From Myxococcota bacterium (GTDB lineage Bacteria; Myxococcota_A; UBA9160; JAFDET01): a stretch of DNA of 35,425 nucleotides. Each line of letters begins with the position of its first letter. Position 1 is the stretch's first letter. The notes beneath the pieces were generated by a model. It saw only the letters and a list, made by a program, of their open reading frames with translations, had not been told where the DNA came from and did no database searches. The stretch is taken from positions 1 to 35,425 of the forward strand of contig JANQFA010000024.1 of the NCBI GenBank assembly GCA_028278065.1, given 5' to 3'. Positions 24,168 through 31,711 of this stretch are shown here, piece after piece. A program made the position numbers and the translations under genes.

Positions 24168-25542
24168 GGGGCCTCTCGCCGCCTCCTTCCGCGACCCCAG
24201 CGGCTTCGTCTTCAACCACGAGGGCGTCCTCTACCGGCAGGTGAACCAGGTCTACGCCGGCCACTATGCCGAGCTGGTCGGGACCGGGCTCTGCTCGCGG
24301 CTCCAGGAGGCCGGCCTCCTGATCCGCCACGAAGAGGTCGATCCGCCGGTCGCGCCCGACGCCGCCCACCACCTGACCCTGCGGCCCGATCCGGTGGCCT
24401 TCGTTTCGTTCCCCTACGAATGGTGCTTCGGGCAGCTCCGGGAGGCGGCCCTGCTCACGCTGCGCATCCAGCGCGAGGCGCTGGCCGCCGGGATGACCCT
24501 CAAGGACGCCAGCGCGTACAACGTCCAGTTCCGCGGCGGTGAGCCGGTCTTCATCGACACGCTCTCGTTCGAGCGAAGAGAGGAAGGGGCTCCCTGGGTC
24601 GCCTACGGCCAGTTCTGCCGGCACTTCCTCGCGCCCCTGGTGCTGATGAGCCTCTCCGACGTCCGGCTGGGACGTCTCCTTGCGCTTCACGTAGACGGAG
24701 TGCCGCTCGATCTCGCCAGCGCGCTGCTGCCCCGCCGGGCCTGGCTCCGGCCCGCGCTCTTCGCCCATCTGTGGCTGCACGCGCGCTATCAGAGGCGCCA
24801 CGCGAGCGATGCAGACCCCGAGGTCGCGCGCCGTCGCAGCCTGTCGCGGAAGCAGCTCGAGAACCTGGTCGCATCGCTCGAAGGGGCCGTGCGGCGCCTC
24901 GAGTGGGATCCGCAGGGGACCGAGTGGGCGGACTACTACGACGGCGACAGCTACGGGGACGAGGGCTTCGCAGCGAAGCGGGACCGGGTGGCCGCGCATC
25001 TGGATGCGATCGCGCCCGAGACCGTCTGGGACCTCGGTGCCAATACGGGCGTGTTCAGTCGGATCGCAGCGGAACGCTGCGATCGAGTCGTCTCGTTCGA
25101 CGTGGATCCGGCGTGCGTCGAGCGCAACTTCCGTCAGGCCCGGGAGGAGGGGGACAAGCAGATCCTGCCCCTGCTGCTCGACCTCACGAACCCGTCGCCC
25201 GGCATCGGCTGGGCCAACCGCGAGCGTCCCCCGATCTTCGAGCGCGGTCGCCCTGACGCGATCCTCGCCCTGGCACTGATCCACCACCTCGCCATCTCGA
25301 ACAACGTCCCGTTGACCCGTGTCTCGCGGTTTCTGGCGGATGCGACGGATCACCTGGTGATCGAGTTCGTGCCCAAGGCCGATCCCAAGGTGAAGGTCCT
25401 CCTGGCCAGCCGGGCCGACGTCTTTCCGGACTACACCCAGGAGGGCTTCGAGGCGGCCTTCGCCCCGGACTGGGAGGTGCTGGACGCAGCCGCGCTGTCG
25501 GGAAGCGAGCGCACGCTGTACCGGATGCGACGGCGCCGCTAG
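24160..25542 (+). CDS. Kinase-like/SAM methyltransferase fusion
   Basis: A 460-residue protein; ATG 24160 overlaps the preceding gene by 8 bases (GTG 24157 is an alternative). The N-terminal half (1 to about 250) has a kinase-like layout: SGFVFNHEGVLYRQV (like a glycine-rich loop/strand pair), SFPYEWCFGQLREAA (hinge region), then LKDASAYNVQF, whose Asp and Asn are spaced as in HRDxKxxN, and FIDTLSFE 12 residues later in place of DFG or APH-type IDWE. A helical segment follows. The C-terminal half (about 250-460) is a Rossmann SAM methyltransferase with VWDLGANTGVFSRIAA and VVSFDVDPACVE. Substrate unknown; the neighbours suggest a surface glycan or lipid. This domain pairing is unusual. Confidence 0.85.
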   Translation: MHEGPLAASFRDPSGFVFNHEGVLYRQVNQVYAGHYAELVGTGLCSRLQEAGLLIRHEEVDPPVAPDAAHHLTLRPDPVAFVSFPYEWCFGQLREAALLTLRIQREALAAGMTLKDASAYNVQFRGGEPVFIDTLSFERREEGAPWVAYGQFCRHFLAPLVLMSLSDVRLGRLLALHVDGVPLDLASALLPRRAWLRPALFAHLWLHARYQRRHASDADPEVARRRSLSRKQLENLVASLEGAVRRLEWDPQGTEWADYYDGDSYGDEGFAAKRDRVAAHLDAIAPETVWDLGANTGVFSRIAAERCDRVVSFDVDPACVERNFRQAREEGDKQILPLLLDLTNPSPGIGWANRERPPIFERGRPDAILALALIHHLAISNNVPLTRVSRFLADATDHLVIEFVPKADPKVKVLLASRADVFPDYTQEGFEAAFAPDWEVLDAAALSGSERTLYRMRRRR

Positions 25543-25561
25543 GCCTCCCGTGGCTGCGGGT

Positions 25562-25615
25562 CTCAAGATGGCCTCCGGAAAGGCCGATCCCCCGCCGGGG
25601 GGGTCCGCTCTTGAG
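25562..25615. promoter_or_regulatory. Nested inverted repeats before the membrane protein gene
   Basis: CTCAAGA (25562-25568) pairs with TCTTGAG (25609-25615), enclosing two smaller hairpins (GGCC..GGCC near 25570-25584 and ATCCCCC..GGGGGGT near 25588-25604). The structure covers the gap after the methyltransferase and reaches the TTG at 25611. It could terminate the upstream message or hide the downstream start. Confidence 0.5.
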
Positions 25616-25619
25616 TCCC

Positions 25620-26330
25620 ATGTACGTTCCGGCGCTGTTGGTGATCGCGGCGATCGGTGCGCTCGGCGTGCGCCTGCTGCTGATGTGGCGACGCACCACC
25701 GGGCTGCCCGAGCTCCTGCTGGCGCTGTTCTTCATCCTGTCGGGTCCGTGTGGCTTCCTGCTCATCGCGTCCGCCGAGCAGCCCGCCCTGCAGGCCATGC
25801 TGCCGCCGGCTCTCCTGCGCGCCATCGGGGCCTTCGCCATCAACGCCGCACTCGTGGTCATGGCCGTGTTCACCTGGCGGGTGTTCCGGCCCGACGAGCG
25901 ATGGGCCGAGAGGTTCGTGCTCGCCATCGCCGCCCTGCTCGCCGGCGTCTGGGTCTGGCGCTGCCTGGCGGTGGGCTTTCCGGAGGAGATGCGGATCGAC
26001 GCCAACTGGGTCCTGGGCACCACCGTCCGCGCCCTGGTCTTCGCCTGGTCGGGGGGCGAGGCCTTCCGCTACTGGGCCGCGATGCGCCGGCGTGCGCGGC
26101 TGGGGCTGGCGGATCCCGTCGTCGCGAATCGCTTCCTGCTCTGGGGGATCTGGGTCGGCGCGGGTGCCCTCGTGCTCGTCGTTCGGGTGCTCCGGATCAC
26201 CGTCGGGCTCGACACGGAGCTGCGCATGGCGATCATCGCGGGGCTCGGTCTGGTCTCGGGCGTGGCGATCTGGCTCACCTTCTTCCCGCCCCGGGCCTAC
26301 CTGCGGCGGGTCGCCGGGGCCGCCGCCTGA
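25620..26330 (+). CDS. Polytopic membrane protein of unknown function
   Basis: About 236 residues with roughly seven hydrophobic segments: PALLVIAAIGALGVRLLLMW, LPELLLALFFILSGPCGFLLIA, LLRAIGAFAINAALVVMAVFTW, FVLAIAALLAGVWVW, NWVLGTTVRALVFAWSGGEAF, FLLWGIWVGAGALVLVVRVL, and IIAGLGLVSGVAIWLTFF. ATG 25620 is likely; TTG 25611 is an in-frame alternative inside the inverted repeat. WAAMRRRARLGLADPVVANRFLLWG is a conserved-looking cytoplasmic loop. I do not recognise the family beyond a seven-helix arrangement common in deltaproteobacterial unknowns. No charged residues suggestive of a transporter pore are evident. Confidence 0.8.
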   Translation: MYVPALLVIAAIGALGVRLLLMWRRTTGLPELLLALFFILSGPCGFLLIASAEQPALQAMLPPALLRAIGAFAINAALVVMAVFTWRVFRPDERWAERFVLAIAALLAGVWVWRCLAVGFPEEMRIDANWVLGTTVRALVFAWSGGEAFRYWAAMRRRARLGLADPVVANRFLLWGIWVGAGALVLVVRVLRITVGLDTELRMAIIAGLGLVSGVAIWLTFFPPRAYLRRVAGAAA

Positions 26331-26336
26331 TTCCAG

Positions 26337-26342
26337 TACACT
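26337..26342 (+). promoter_or_regulatory. -10 box (TACACT), likely leaderless
   Basis: TACACT ends 7 bases before ATG 26350; only CCTCGCC lies between, which is not a ribosome site. Fits the leaderless pattern seen at 6766 and 23985. Confidence 0.5.
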
Positions 26343-26349
26343 CCTCGCC

Positions 26350-27051
26350 ATGGAGAAGCTCGTCTACGTGGTGTGGCGGCGCGAGGCAAGCGAGCCGGCC
26401 GGGTTCCGCGCTGCCATCTGCGGGGAAGTGGCGAAGGGGCTGACGCAGGCCGGCGCCCGGCGGATCGGCGCGAGCCTCGTCGACGACGCGGTGCAGGAGA
26501 AGCTGCCCCAGCGGCTCACCCGCCTGGATCCGCCGCCCGACGGGATCGTCTCGTTCTGGCTCGACAACTCGGACGATCGCGCCCCCTGCGAAGCGACGCT
26601 GCAGGCGGCGACCACGCGCCTCGCCGGCTACCTCGTGGTGGAGTCCGTGCCCCTGGTGAACACCACCCGGACCGCGCCCATCGGGGAGCGCACCCCGGGA
26701 ATCAACATGGTGGCGCTGCTCGAGCGTCCCGAGCGTCTCGGCTGGGACGAGTGGATCCGCATCTGGCACGAGAACCACAAGACAGTCGCGCTCGAGACCC
26801 AGTGCACCTTCCGCTACGTCCGCAACGTGGTGGTGCGGCGCCTGACCGAGGGTGCGCCGGCCTGGGCGGGCATCGTGGAGGAGGGCTTCCCCAGCGAGGC
26901 CGTGGGAGACCCGATGGTCTGGTACGACGCCGGCGGGGACCCGGCGAGGCTCAACGCGAACGTCGAGCGCATGGTCGAGAGCTGCAAGGCCTTCCTCGAC
27001 CTCGATCGCGTGGAGTCCCATCCGACGTCGGAGTACGTGCTCTCGGACTAG
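26350..27051 (+). CDS. EthD-domain protein
   Basis: A 233-residue protein. Residues about 120-215 form a dimeric ferredoxin-like (EthD) domain: LGWDEWIRIWHENHKTVALETQ, FRYVRNVVVRRLTEGAP, WAGIVEEGFPSEAVGDPMVWYDAGGDPARLNANVERMVESCKAFLDLDR. The first ~115 residues look like a degenerate first repeat (MEKLVYVVWRREASEPAGFRAAI..). EthD-type proteins in deltaproteobacteria and actinobacteria accompany steroid or lipid catabolic genes, with unclear catalytic roles. No cofactor motif is visible. It is convergent with the DUF3501 gene, sharing a palindrome that contains both stop codons. Confidence 0.83.
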   Translation: MEKLVYVVWRREASEPAGFRAAICGEVAKGLTQAGARRIGASLVDDAVQEKLPQRLTRLDPPPDGIVSFWLDNSDDRAPCEATLQAATTRLAGYLVVESVPLVNTTRTAPIGERTPGINMVALLERPERLGWDEWIRIWHENHKTVALETQCTFRYVRNVVVRRLTEGAPAWAGIVEEGFPSEAVGDPMVWYDAGGDPARLNANVERMVESCKAFLDLDRVESHPTSEYVLSD

Positions 27052-27074
27052 AACCCATCTCAGAGATGGTTCTA
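27049..27074. terminator. Palindrome holding both convergent stop codons
   Basis: TAGAACC(C)ATCTC (27049-27061) is the reverse complement, bar one bulged C, of GAGATGGTTCTA (27063-27074). The left arm begins with the TAG of the plus-strand gene and the right arm ends with the CTA that is the stop of the minus-strand gene. Likely a shared bidirectional terminator. Confidence 0.6.
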
Positions 27075-27941
27075 GCCCCGGACGATCCAGCGCGGGCGGT
27101 CGCCCGAGAGGTCGATGCGGATCTGCGGCGGCCTGCCGCTGCGCCGGCCCCGCTCGGCGGCGAGTCGCTCCACCGCGGCCAGCAGGGCCAGGCCCAGCTC
27201 GGGATCGCGTTGGGCGAGCAGGGGGGGAGCGGGGGCGGTGGGCTCGGCGACGAAGCGGTCCGGCGCCACGCGCAGGACGCGCACCCGCGGGCCCTCCTCG
27301 AGGAGCTCGACCGCCGCGGCCACTCCGCCCGCGAGCTGCTCCTCGCCGAGGAGGGAGTGGGACTCTCCGGCCAGATCGCGCGCCAGCTCGAAGCGCGTGT
27401 CGCGTCCCAGCTCGGTCGCGTGTCGGTAGTGCGGGTGATCGATGCGGAGGGCCAATCTCGTCTCGGGTTCGGCCCAGGACGCCCGCGCCCGCTCGTCGAG
27501 CACGAAGCGGATGTACTGCACCGCCGAGATGCGGTCCTCCTCCATCTGCTTCTCGTCGAAGCCTGCCGGGAACGAGGCGTCGCCGACGTCGAGGAACACG
27601 TGCTCGTCGATCCCGACCAGGCGATCGAGCTCCGCCCTGATCGCGTCGAGCTCCGGGATCTCGATGAAGAGGGTGGCCGAGAGCCCGCCGGGCGGAGGCA
27701 GCAGCTCGTTGTAGACATCGAGCTCCTTCTGCACGGCGGCCGGGTCGTCGATTCGCTCGACCCGACACATCTCCTGGATCTGGAAGCGCAGGGTCTCCCG
27801 GCACTCGAAGACCACCGCGACGCGGTCGCCCACGGGCACCCGGCGGCGCGCCTTCAGGGCGATGACCTCGGCGCGGTACGGCTCGCGCAGCTCCTCGTAG
27901 ATCGCGCGCGGGGCGATGTCCGCCAGGGCGAGGGGCTTCAT
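27072..27941 (-). CDS. DUF3501 protein with extra C-terminal domain
   Basis: A 289-residue protein. Residues 1 to about 190 match DUF3501: [84 protein letters not shown], and the acidic region ending [11 protein letters not shown]. Family members are usually about 195 residues. Residues about 195-289 ([18 protein letters not shown] and onward) are an extension of unknown origin. DUF3501 commonly sits beside rubrerythrin and the Fe-S oxidoreductase below; the start overlaps the stop of that gene by 4 bases. A redox or oxygen-stress role for the set is inferred from context; the DUF3501 reaction is unknown. Confidence 0.85.
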   Translation of the reverse strand: MKPLALADIAPRAIYEELREPYRAEVIALKARRRVPVGDRVAVVFECRETLRFQIQEMCRVERIDDPAAVQKELDVYNELLPPPGGLSATLFIEIPELDAIRAELDRLVGIDEHVFLDVGDASFPAGFDEKQMEEDRISAVQYIRFVLDERARASWAEPETRLALRIDHPHYRHATELGRDTRFELARDLAGESHSLLGEEQLAGGVAAAVELLEEGPRVRVLRVAPDRFVAEPTAPAPPLLAQRDPELGLALLAAVERLAAERGRRSGRPPQIRIDLSGDRPRWIVRG

Positions 27942-29227
27942 CGCTCGCCGAGCCCGTAGGCATGGTGCAGCAGGAGGATGGGGTGGAGCGCCTTGCGGCC
28001 GAGGGCCTCCTCGATGCGGAGGGCCGAGAGCGGGCAGTCGGTGGACACGTGCTCGGGATCGGCCGCGGCGATGGCGTCGAGCATCTTCTTGGCCACTCCG
28101 AGGGACTGGGCGTGGAAGCGCTTCTGCATGCCCCAGGTGCCGTCGACCCCGGAGCAGGCGTCGACCAGGGTGACCTCGGCGCCGGCCCAGCGCAGGAGAT
28201 CGCGGCTGCGGAAGCCGATGTTCTGGTGGCGCAGGTGGCAGGGGGCGTGGTAGGCGACGCGGCCCAGGGGGTTCGCGAACTCCTTGGCCAGGTGCTTCGC
28301 CTTGGCCAGGGCATGGACGTGCTCCATCAGGTCGCGGGTAGCCTCGGCCAGTCGGCGCGCAGCGGCGTCGCCTTCGAGGAGCCGGGGATACTCCTCCTTC
28401 AGCATCAGCGAGCAGGAGGGGCCGGGGGCGACGACGACCGCACCGGCTTCGACGGCGGGCAGCAGCGCCGCGACGTTGGCTCTGGCGTTCTCGCGCGCCC
28501 CGGAGAGGTCGCCGGTATCGGTGAAGGGCATGCCGCAGCAGCGCTCGTAGCCCAGCTCGACGCGCACGCCGGCGTGCTCCAGGACCTCCACTGCGGCACG
28601 GCCGACCCGTGGATCGCTGTAGTTGACCGAGCAGGTCGTGAAGAGGACGGCGCGGCCGTTCTCACCGCTTCCACGCGGACCGCGCTCCGCGAACCAGCGG
28701 TCGACCGTCTCGCGATGGTAGGAGGGCTGCACCCATTCCCGGGCGATGCCGACGGTCTTCTCCATCATGAGCCGCGACAGGCGGTTCCGGTTGGCGAGGT
28801 TCACCAGCGGCGGGGCCGCGCGTCCGATCTTCCCGATGAGGTCGGTGCGCGTGGTCAGCCGCCGGGCGAGCGGCGTCCCGTCCCGCCGCGCCCGGAAGAC
28901 CTGATGGCGTCGCATCAGCGCCGGGAAGTCCACGTCCCACTCGTGGGGCGGCGTGTAGGGGCAGTGGTTGTAGCAGAGCTTGCAGTGGAAGCAGAGCTCG
29001 TTGACCCGGTCGAAGCCCTCCTGGGTGACGCCGGCGATCTCCCGATCGGTGGCGTCCACCAGCCGGAAGAGCTCGGGGAACGACGGGCACAGGGGAAGGC
29101 AGCGCCGGCACTGGTGGCAAACCTCCCCGACCCGGCGCAGCTCGCGTTCGAGCTTCGCCGGGTCGAGGTAGTCCGGGTCCTCGTAGCTCCACTCGCTGGA
29201 GGGGAGCTCGGGCGGCGGGACCTTCAC
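27938..29227 (-). CDS. Heterodisulfide reductase/GlpC-like Fe-S oxidoreductase
   Basis: A 429-residue soluble Fe-S protein. Two [4Fe-4S] ferredoxin motifs appear near the N-terminus: [11 protein letters not shown] and [13 protein letters not shown]. Two CCG-type cysteine domains follow: [24 protein letters not shown], and [21 protein letters not shown]. This layout is that of GlpC/HdrD/LutA-type electron-transfer subunits. No flavin-binding motif is present, so it likely passes electrons between a carrier and a partner enzyme. Its overlap with the DUF3501 gene and 15-base gap from rubrerythrin mark a conserved triad, suggested to couple electrons to peroxide reduction; that is inference. Confidence 0.9.
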   Translation of the reverse strand: MKVPPPELPSSEWSYEDPDYLDPAKLERELRRVGEVCHQCRRCLPLCPSFPELFRLVDATDREIAGVTQEGFDRVNELCFHCKLCYNHCPYTPPHEWDVDFPALMRRHQVFRARRDGTPLARRLTTRTDLIGKIGRAAPPLVNLANRNRLSRLMMEKTVGIAREWVQPSYHRETVDRWFAERGPRGSGENGRAVLFTTCSVNYSDPRVGRAAVEVLEHAGVRVELGYERCCGMPFTDTGDLSGARENARANVAALLPAVEAGAVVVAPGPSCSLMLKEEYPRLLEGDAAARRLAEATRDLMEHVHALAKAKHLAKEFANPLGRVAYHAPCHLRHQNIGFRSRDLLRWAGAEVTLVDACSGVDGTWGMQKRFHAQSLGVAKKMLDAIAAADPEHVSTDCPLSALRIEEALGRKALHPILLLHHAYGLGER

Positions 29228-29242
29228 GGTCCGGCCTCGGCC

Positions 29243-29668
<426 letters not shown>

Positions 29669-29711
29669 GGTCTCCTCCAGTGGGGGCGCGCGTCGCGCGT
29701 CCGGGGGAGCG

Positions 29712-29740
29712 AATGTGGCCGACCTCTCGCCGCGGGTCAA
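29712..29740 (-). promoter_or_regulatory. Candidate promoter of the rubrerythrin operon
   Basis: On the minus strand TTGACC (29740-29735) lies 17 bases before CACATT (29717-29712). The -10 is weak (3 of 6). The leader of about 40 bases before ATG 29668 contains GGAGGAGAC.. near the start as ribosome site. Confidence 0.4.
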
Positions 29741-29745
29741 ATCCT

Positions 29746-29782
29746 GGCGCACCCTAGGTGCGCCGGACTGGACACGGTCCAG
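29746..29782. promoter_or_regulatory. Two adjacent palindromes between divergent genes
   Basis: GGCGCACC-CTA-GGTGCGCC (29746-29764, perfect 8-bp arms) is followed by CTGGAC-ACG-GTCCAG (29768-29782, perfect 6-bp arms). They lie between the rubrerythrin operon (minus) and the fumarase gene (plus), just upstream of the fumarase ribosome site. Regulator operators or 5' hairpins are both possible. Confidence 0.5.
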
Positions 29783-29796
29783 CGACGGAGGGAGGC

Positions 29797-31206
29797 ATGG
29801 CTGGAACGCGCCACGAGCGGGACTCGATGGGCGAGGTCGAAGTCCCGGCGGATGCCTTGTGGGGCGCCTCCACCCAGCGAGCGCTCGCCAACTTCCCGAT
29901 CAGCGGGCGACCTCTGCCCGCCGCCTTCATCCGGGCCATGGGCTTCGTGAAGGAGGCCTCCGCCGCGACCAACATGGAGCTCGGCATCCTCGACGCAGAG
30001 CTCGGGGTCGCGATCCGGCAGGCCGCCCGAGAGGTGGCGATGGGGCAGCACGTGGAGCAGTTCCCGGTGGACGTGTTCCAGACGGGCTCCGGGACGTCGT
30101 CCAACATGAACGCCAACGAGGTCATCGCCAACCGCGCCGCGCAGATCCTCGGCGACGGTCGGCGCCCCCATCCGAACGACCACGTCAACGCGAGCCAGTC
30201 CAGCAACGACGTGGTGCCCACCGCTCTTCACGTCGCCGCCCGTCGCCAGCTGCACCGCGACCTCCTTCCGGCGCTGCGCGGCCTCGCGGCCGGTCTGCAC
30301 GAGCGCCGGGAGGCCCTGGGCGATGCCCTCAAGCTGGGTCGCACCCACCTGATGGACGCGGTGCCCATGACCCTGGGGCAGGAGATCGGCGGCTGGGCGC
30401 GTCAGGTGGAGCTGGGAATCGAGCGGCTGGAGGCTGCCGACGACGGTCTGGCGGAGCTGGCCCTGGGCGGTACGGCGATCGGCACGGGGCTCAACGCGCC
30501 GCCCGGCTTCGCCCGACGCACCGTGGAGAGGCTCTCGCGCAGGACCGAGCTCGGGTTCCGACCGGCGCGGGATCGCTTCGAGGCGCAGGGCGCCCGGGAT
30601 GCCGCCGTCCACGCCAGCGCGGCACTGCGCACGGTGGCGATCTCGCTGGGGAAGATCGCCGGCGACGTCCGCCTGCTGGCCTCCGGCCCGCGCACCGGGC
30701 TCGGGGAGCTGCGGCTCCCCGCCGTGCAGCCGGGCTCGTCGATCATGCCGGGCAAGGTGAATCCCGTGATCTGCGAGTCGCTGGTCCAGGTCGCGGCCCA
30801 GGTCGTGGGCAACGACGCGGCGATCGCAGCTGCCGGGCTCGGCGGCCAGCTCCAGCTGAACGCCAACATCCCGGTGATCGCACGCAATCTCCTCGAGTCG
30901 ATCTCCCTGCTCGCCGCCGGTGCGTTCGTGTTCGGCGAGCGCTGCATCGCCGGGCTGGAAGTGGACCGGGAGGTCGCCGCCGCACACGCGGAGCGCAGCC
31001 TGGCCCTGGCGACCGCCCTGGTCCCCGAGATCGGCTACGACGCGGCCGCCGAGGTGGCTCGCGAGGCGTGGCAGACGGGCCGCACCGTGCGCGAGGTCTG
31101 CCTGGAGCGCGACATCCTGCCCGCGGAGCAGCTCGACGACCTGCTCGATCCCGCTCGCCAGGCCGGAAGCGAGGAGGAGGCCTCGGGAGACGGCGGGTCC
31201 GTGTAG
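29797..31206 (+). CDS. fumC: Class II fumarate hydratase
   Basis: A 469-residue enzyme, matching E. coli FumC (467). Motifs are [56 protein letters not shown], the catalytic loop [15 protein letters not shown] and [17 protein letters not shown]. It hydrates fumarate to malate without a metal and is oxygen-stable, unlike class I enzymes. ATG 29797 is supported by GGAGGGAGG just upstream; an in-frame start at 29758 would lack one. It ends 19 bases before the AOR ferredoxin gene, so the message may continue into the AOR operon. Confidence 0.95.
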   Translation: MAGTRHERDSMGEVEVPADALWGASTQRALANFPISGRPLPAAFIRAMGFVKEASAATNMELGILDAELGVAIRQAAREVAMGQHVEQFPVDVFQTGSGTSSNMNANEVIANRAAQILGDGRRPHPNDHVNASQSSNDVVPTALHVAARRQLHRDLLPALRGLAAGLHERREALGDALKLGRTHLMDAVPMTLGQEIGGWARQVELGIERLEAADDGLAELALGGTAIGTGLNAPPGFARRTVERLSRRTELGFRPARDRFEAQGARDAAVHASAALRTVAISLGKIAGDVRLLASGPRTGLGELRLPAVQPGSSIMPGKVNPVICESLVQVAAQVVGNDAAIAAAGLGGQLQLNANIPVIARNLLESISLLAAGAFVFGERCIAGLEVDREVAAAHAERSLALATALVPEIGYDAAAEVAREAWQTGRTVREVCLERDILPAEQLDDLLDPARQAGSEEEASGDGGSV

Positions 31207-31209
31207 AAT
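31204..31209 (+). promoter_or_regulatory. Possible internal -10 box (TAGAAT)
   Basis: TAGAAT overlaps the fumarase stop codon and lies 16 bases before ATG 31226, with GGGAGGG as ribosome site between. It may give the AOR genes their own promoter; no -35 is visible. Confidence 0.4.
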
Positions 31210-31225
31210 GGGCCTGGGAGGGACC

Positions 31226-31711
31226 ATGCAGACGCTCGAGATCCACCCCGAGAAGTGCACCGGCTGCAGGCAGTGCGAGCTGGCCTGCTCGTGGGTCCAG
31301 ACGGGGAGCTTCCAGCCTTCTCGCTCCGTGATCCGCGTCCACGTGTTCGACGAGCAGGCCAGCTTCGCGCCCTACGCCTGCTTCCAGTGCGACGAGGCCT
31401 GGTGCATGCAGGCCTGTCCGGTCAACGCCATCGACGTGGACGAGGAGACCGGGGCCAAGATCGTGCTCGATCCGGTCTGCGTGGGATGCAAGCTCTGCGT
31501 CATCGCCTGTCCCTTCGGGACCATCTTCTTCGACAAGGCCGAGGAGGTCGCCACCAAGTGCGATCTCTGCGCGGGCGATCCAGCCTGCGTCCACGCGTGT
31601 CCCACGGCCGCGATCACGGTGGGCGAGGGCCGGGCGGGCGGCTGGCTGGCGCCCTTCGGCGAGAAGGTGGACGGCGAGTACCGCCGCGCCACCGATGGAG
31701 GCGCATCATGA
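31226..31711 (+). CDS. Four-cluster ferredoxin-type electron-transfer subunit (AorA-like)
   Basis: A 161-residue iron-sulfur protein with 16 cysteines in four groups: CTGCRQCELAC (C11, C14, C17, C21), CFQCDEAWCMQACPV, CVGCKLCVIACPF, and CDLCAGDPACVHACPT, consistent with four [4Fe-4S] clusters of the DMSO-reductase/HycB ferredoxin type. In known AOR complexes such as that of Aromatoleum this subunit wires the tungsten enzyme to the flavin subunit. The end of its gene overlaps the AOR start by 4 bases, so both are made together. The last ~25 residues are a polar tail. Confidence 0.9.
   Translation: MQTLEIHPEKCTGCRQCELACSWVQTGSFQPSRSVIRVHVFDEQASFAPYACFQCDEAWCMQACPVNAIDVDEETGAKIVLDPVCVGCKLCVIACPFGTIFFDKAEEVATKCDLCAGDPACVHACPTAAITVGEGRAGGWLAPFGEKVDGEYRRATDGGAS

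Noticed and set aside
20868..24215. An 1115-codon minus-strand frame across three hydrolases
   Set aside because: Lies in a different frame from the three real genes, is Arg/Ala-rich, and crosses gene boundaries.
29758..29796. Upstream in-frame start for fumC
   Set aside because: No ribosome site is near it, the added residues fall on the palindromes, and ATG 29797 has a strong GGAGGGAGG site.
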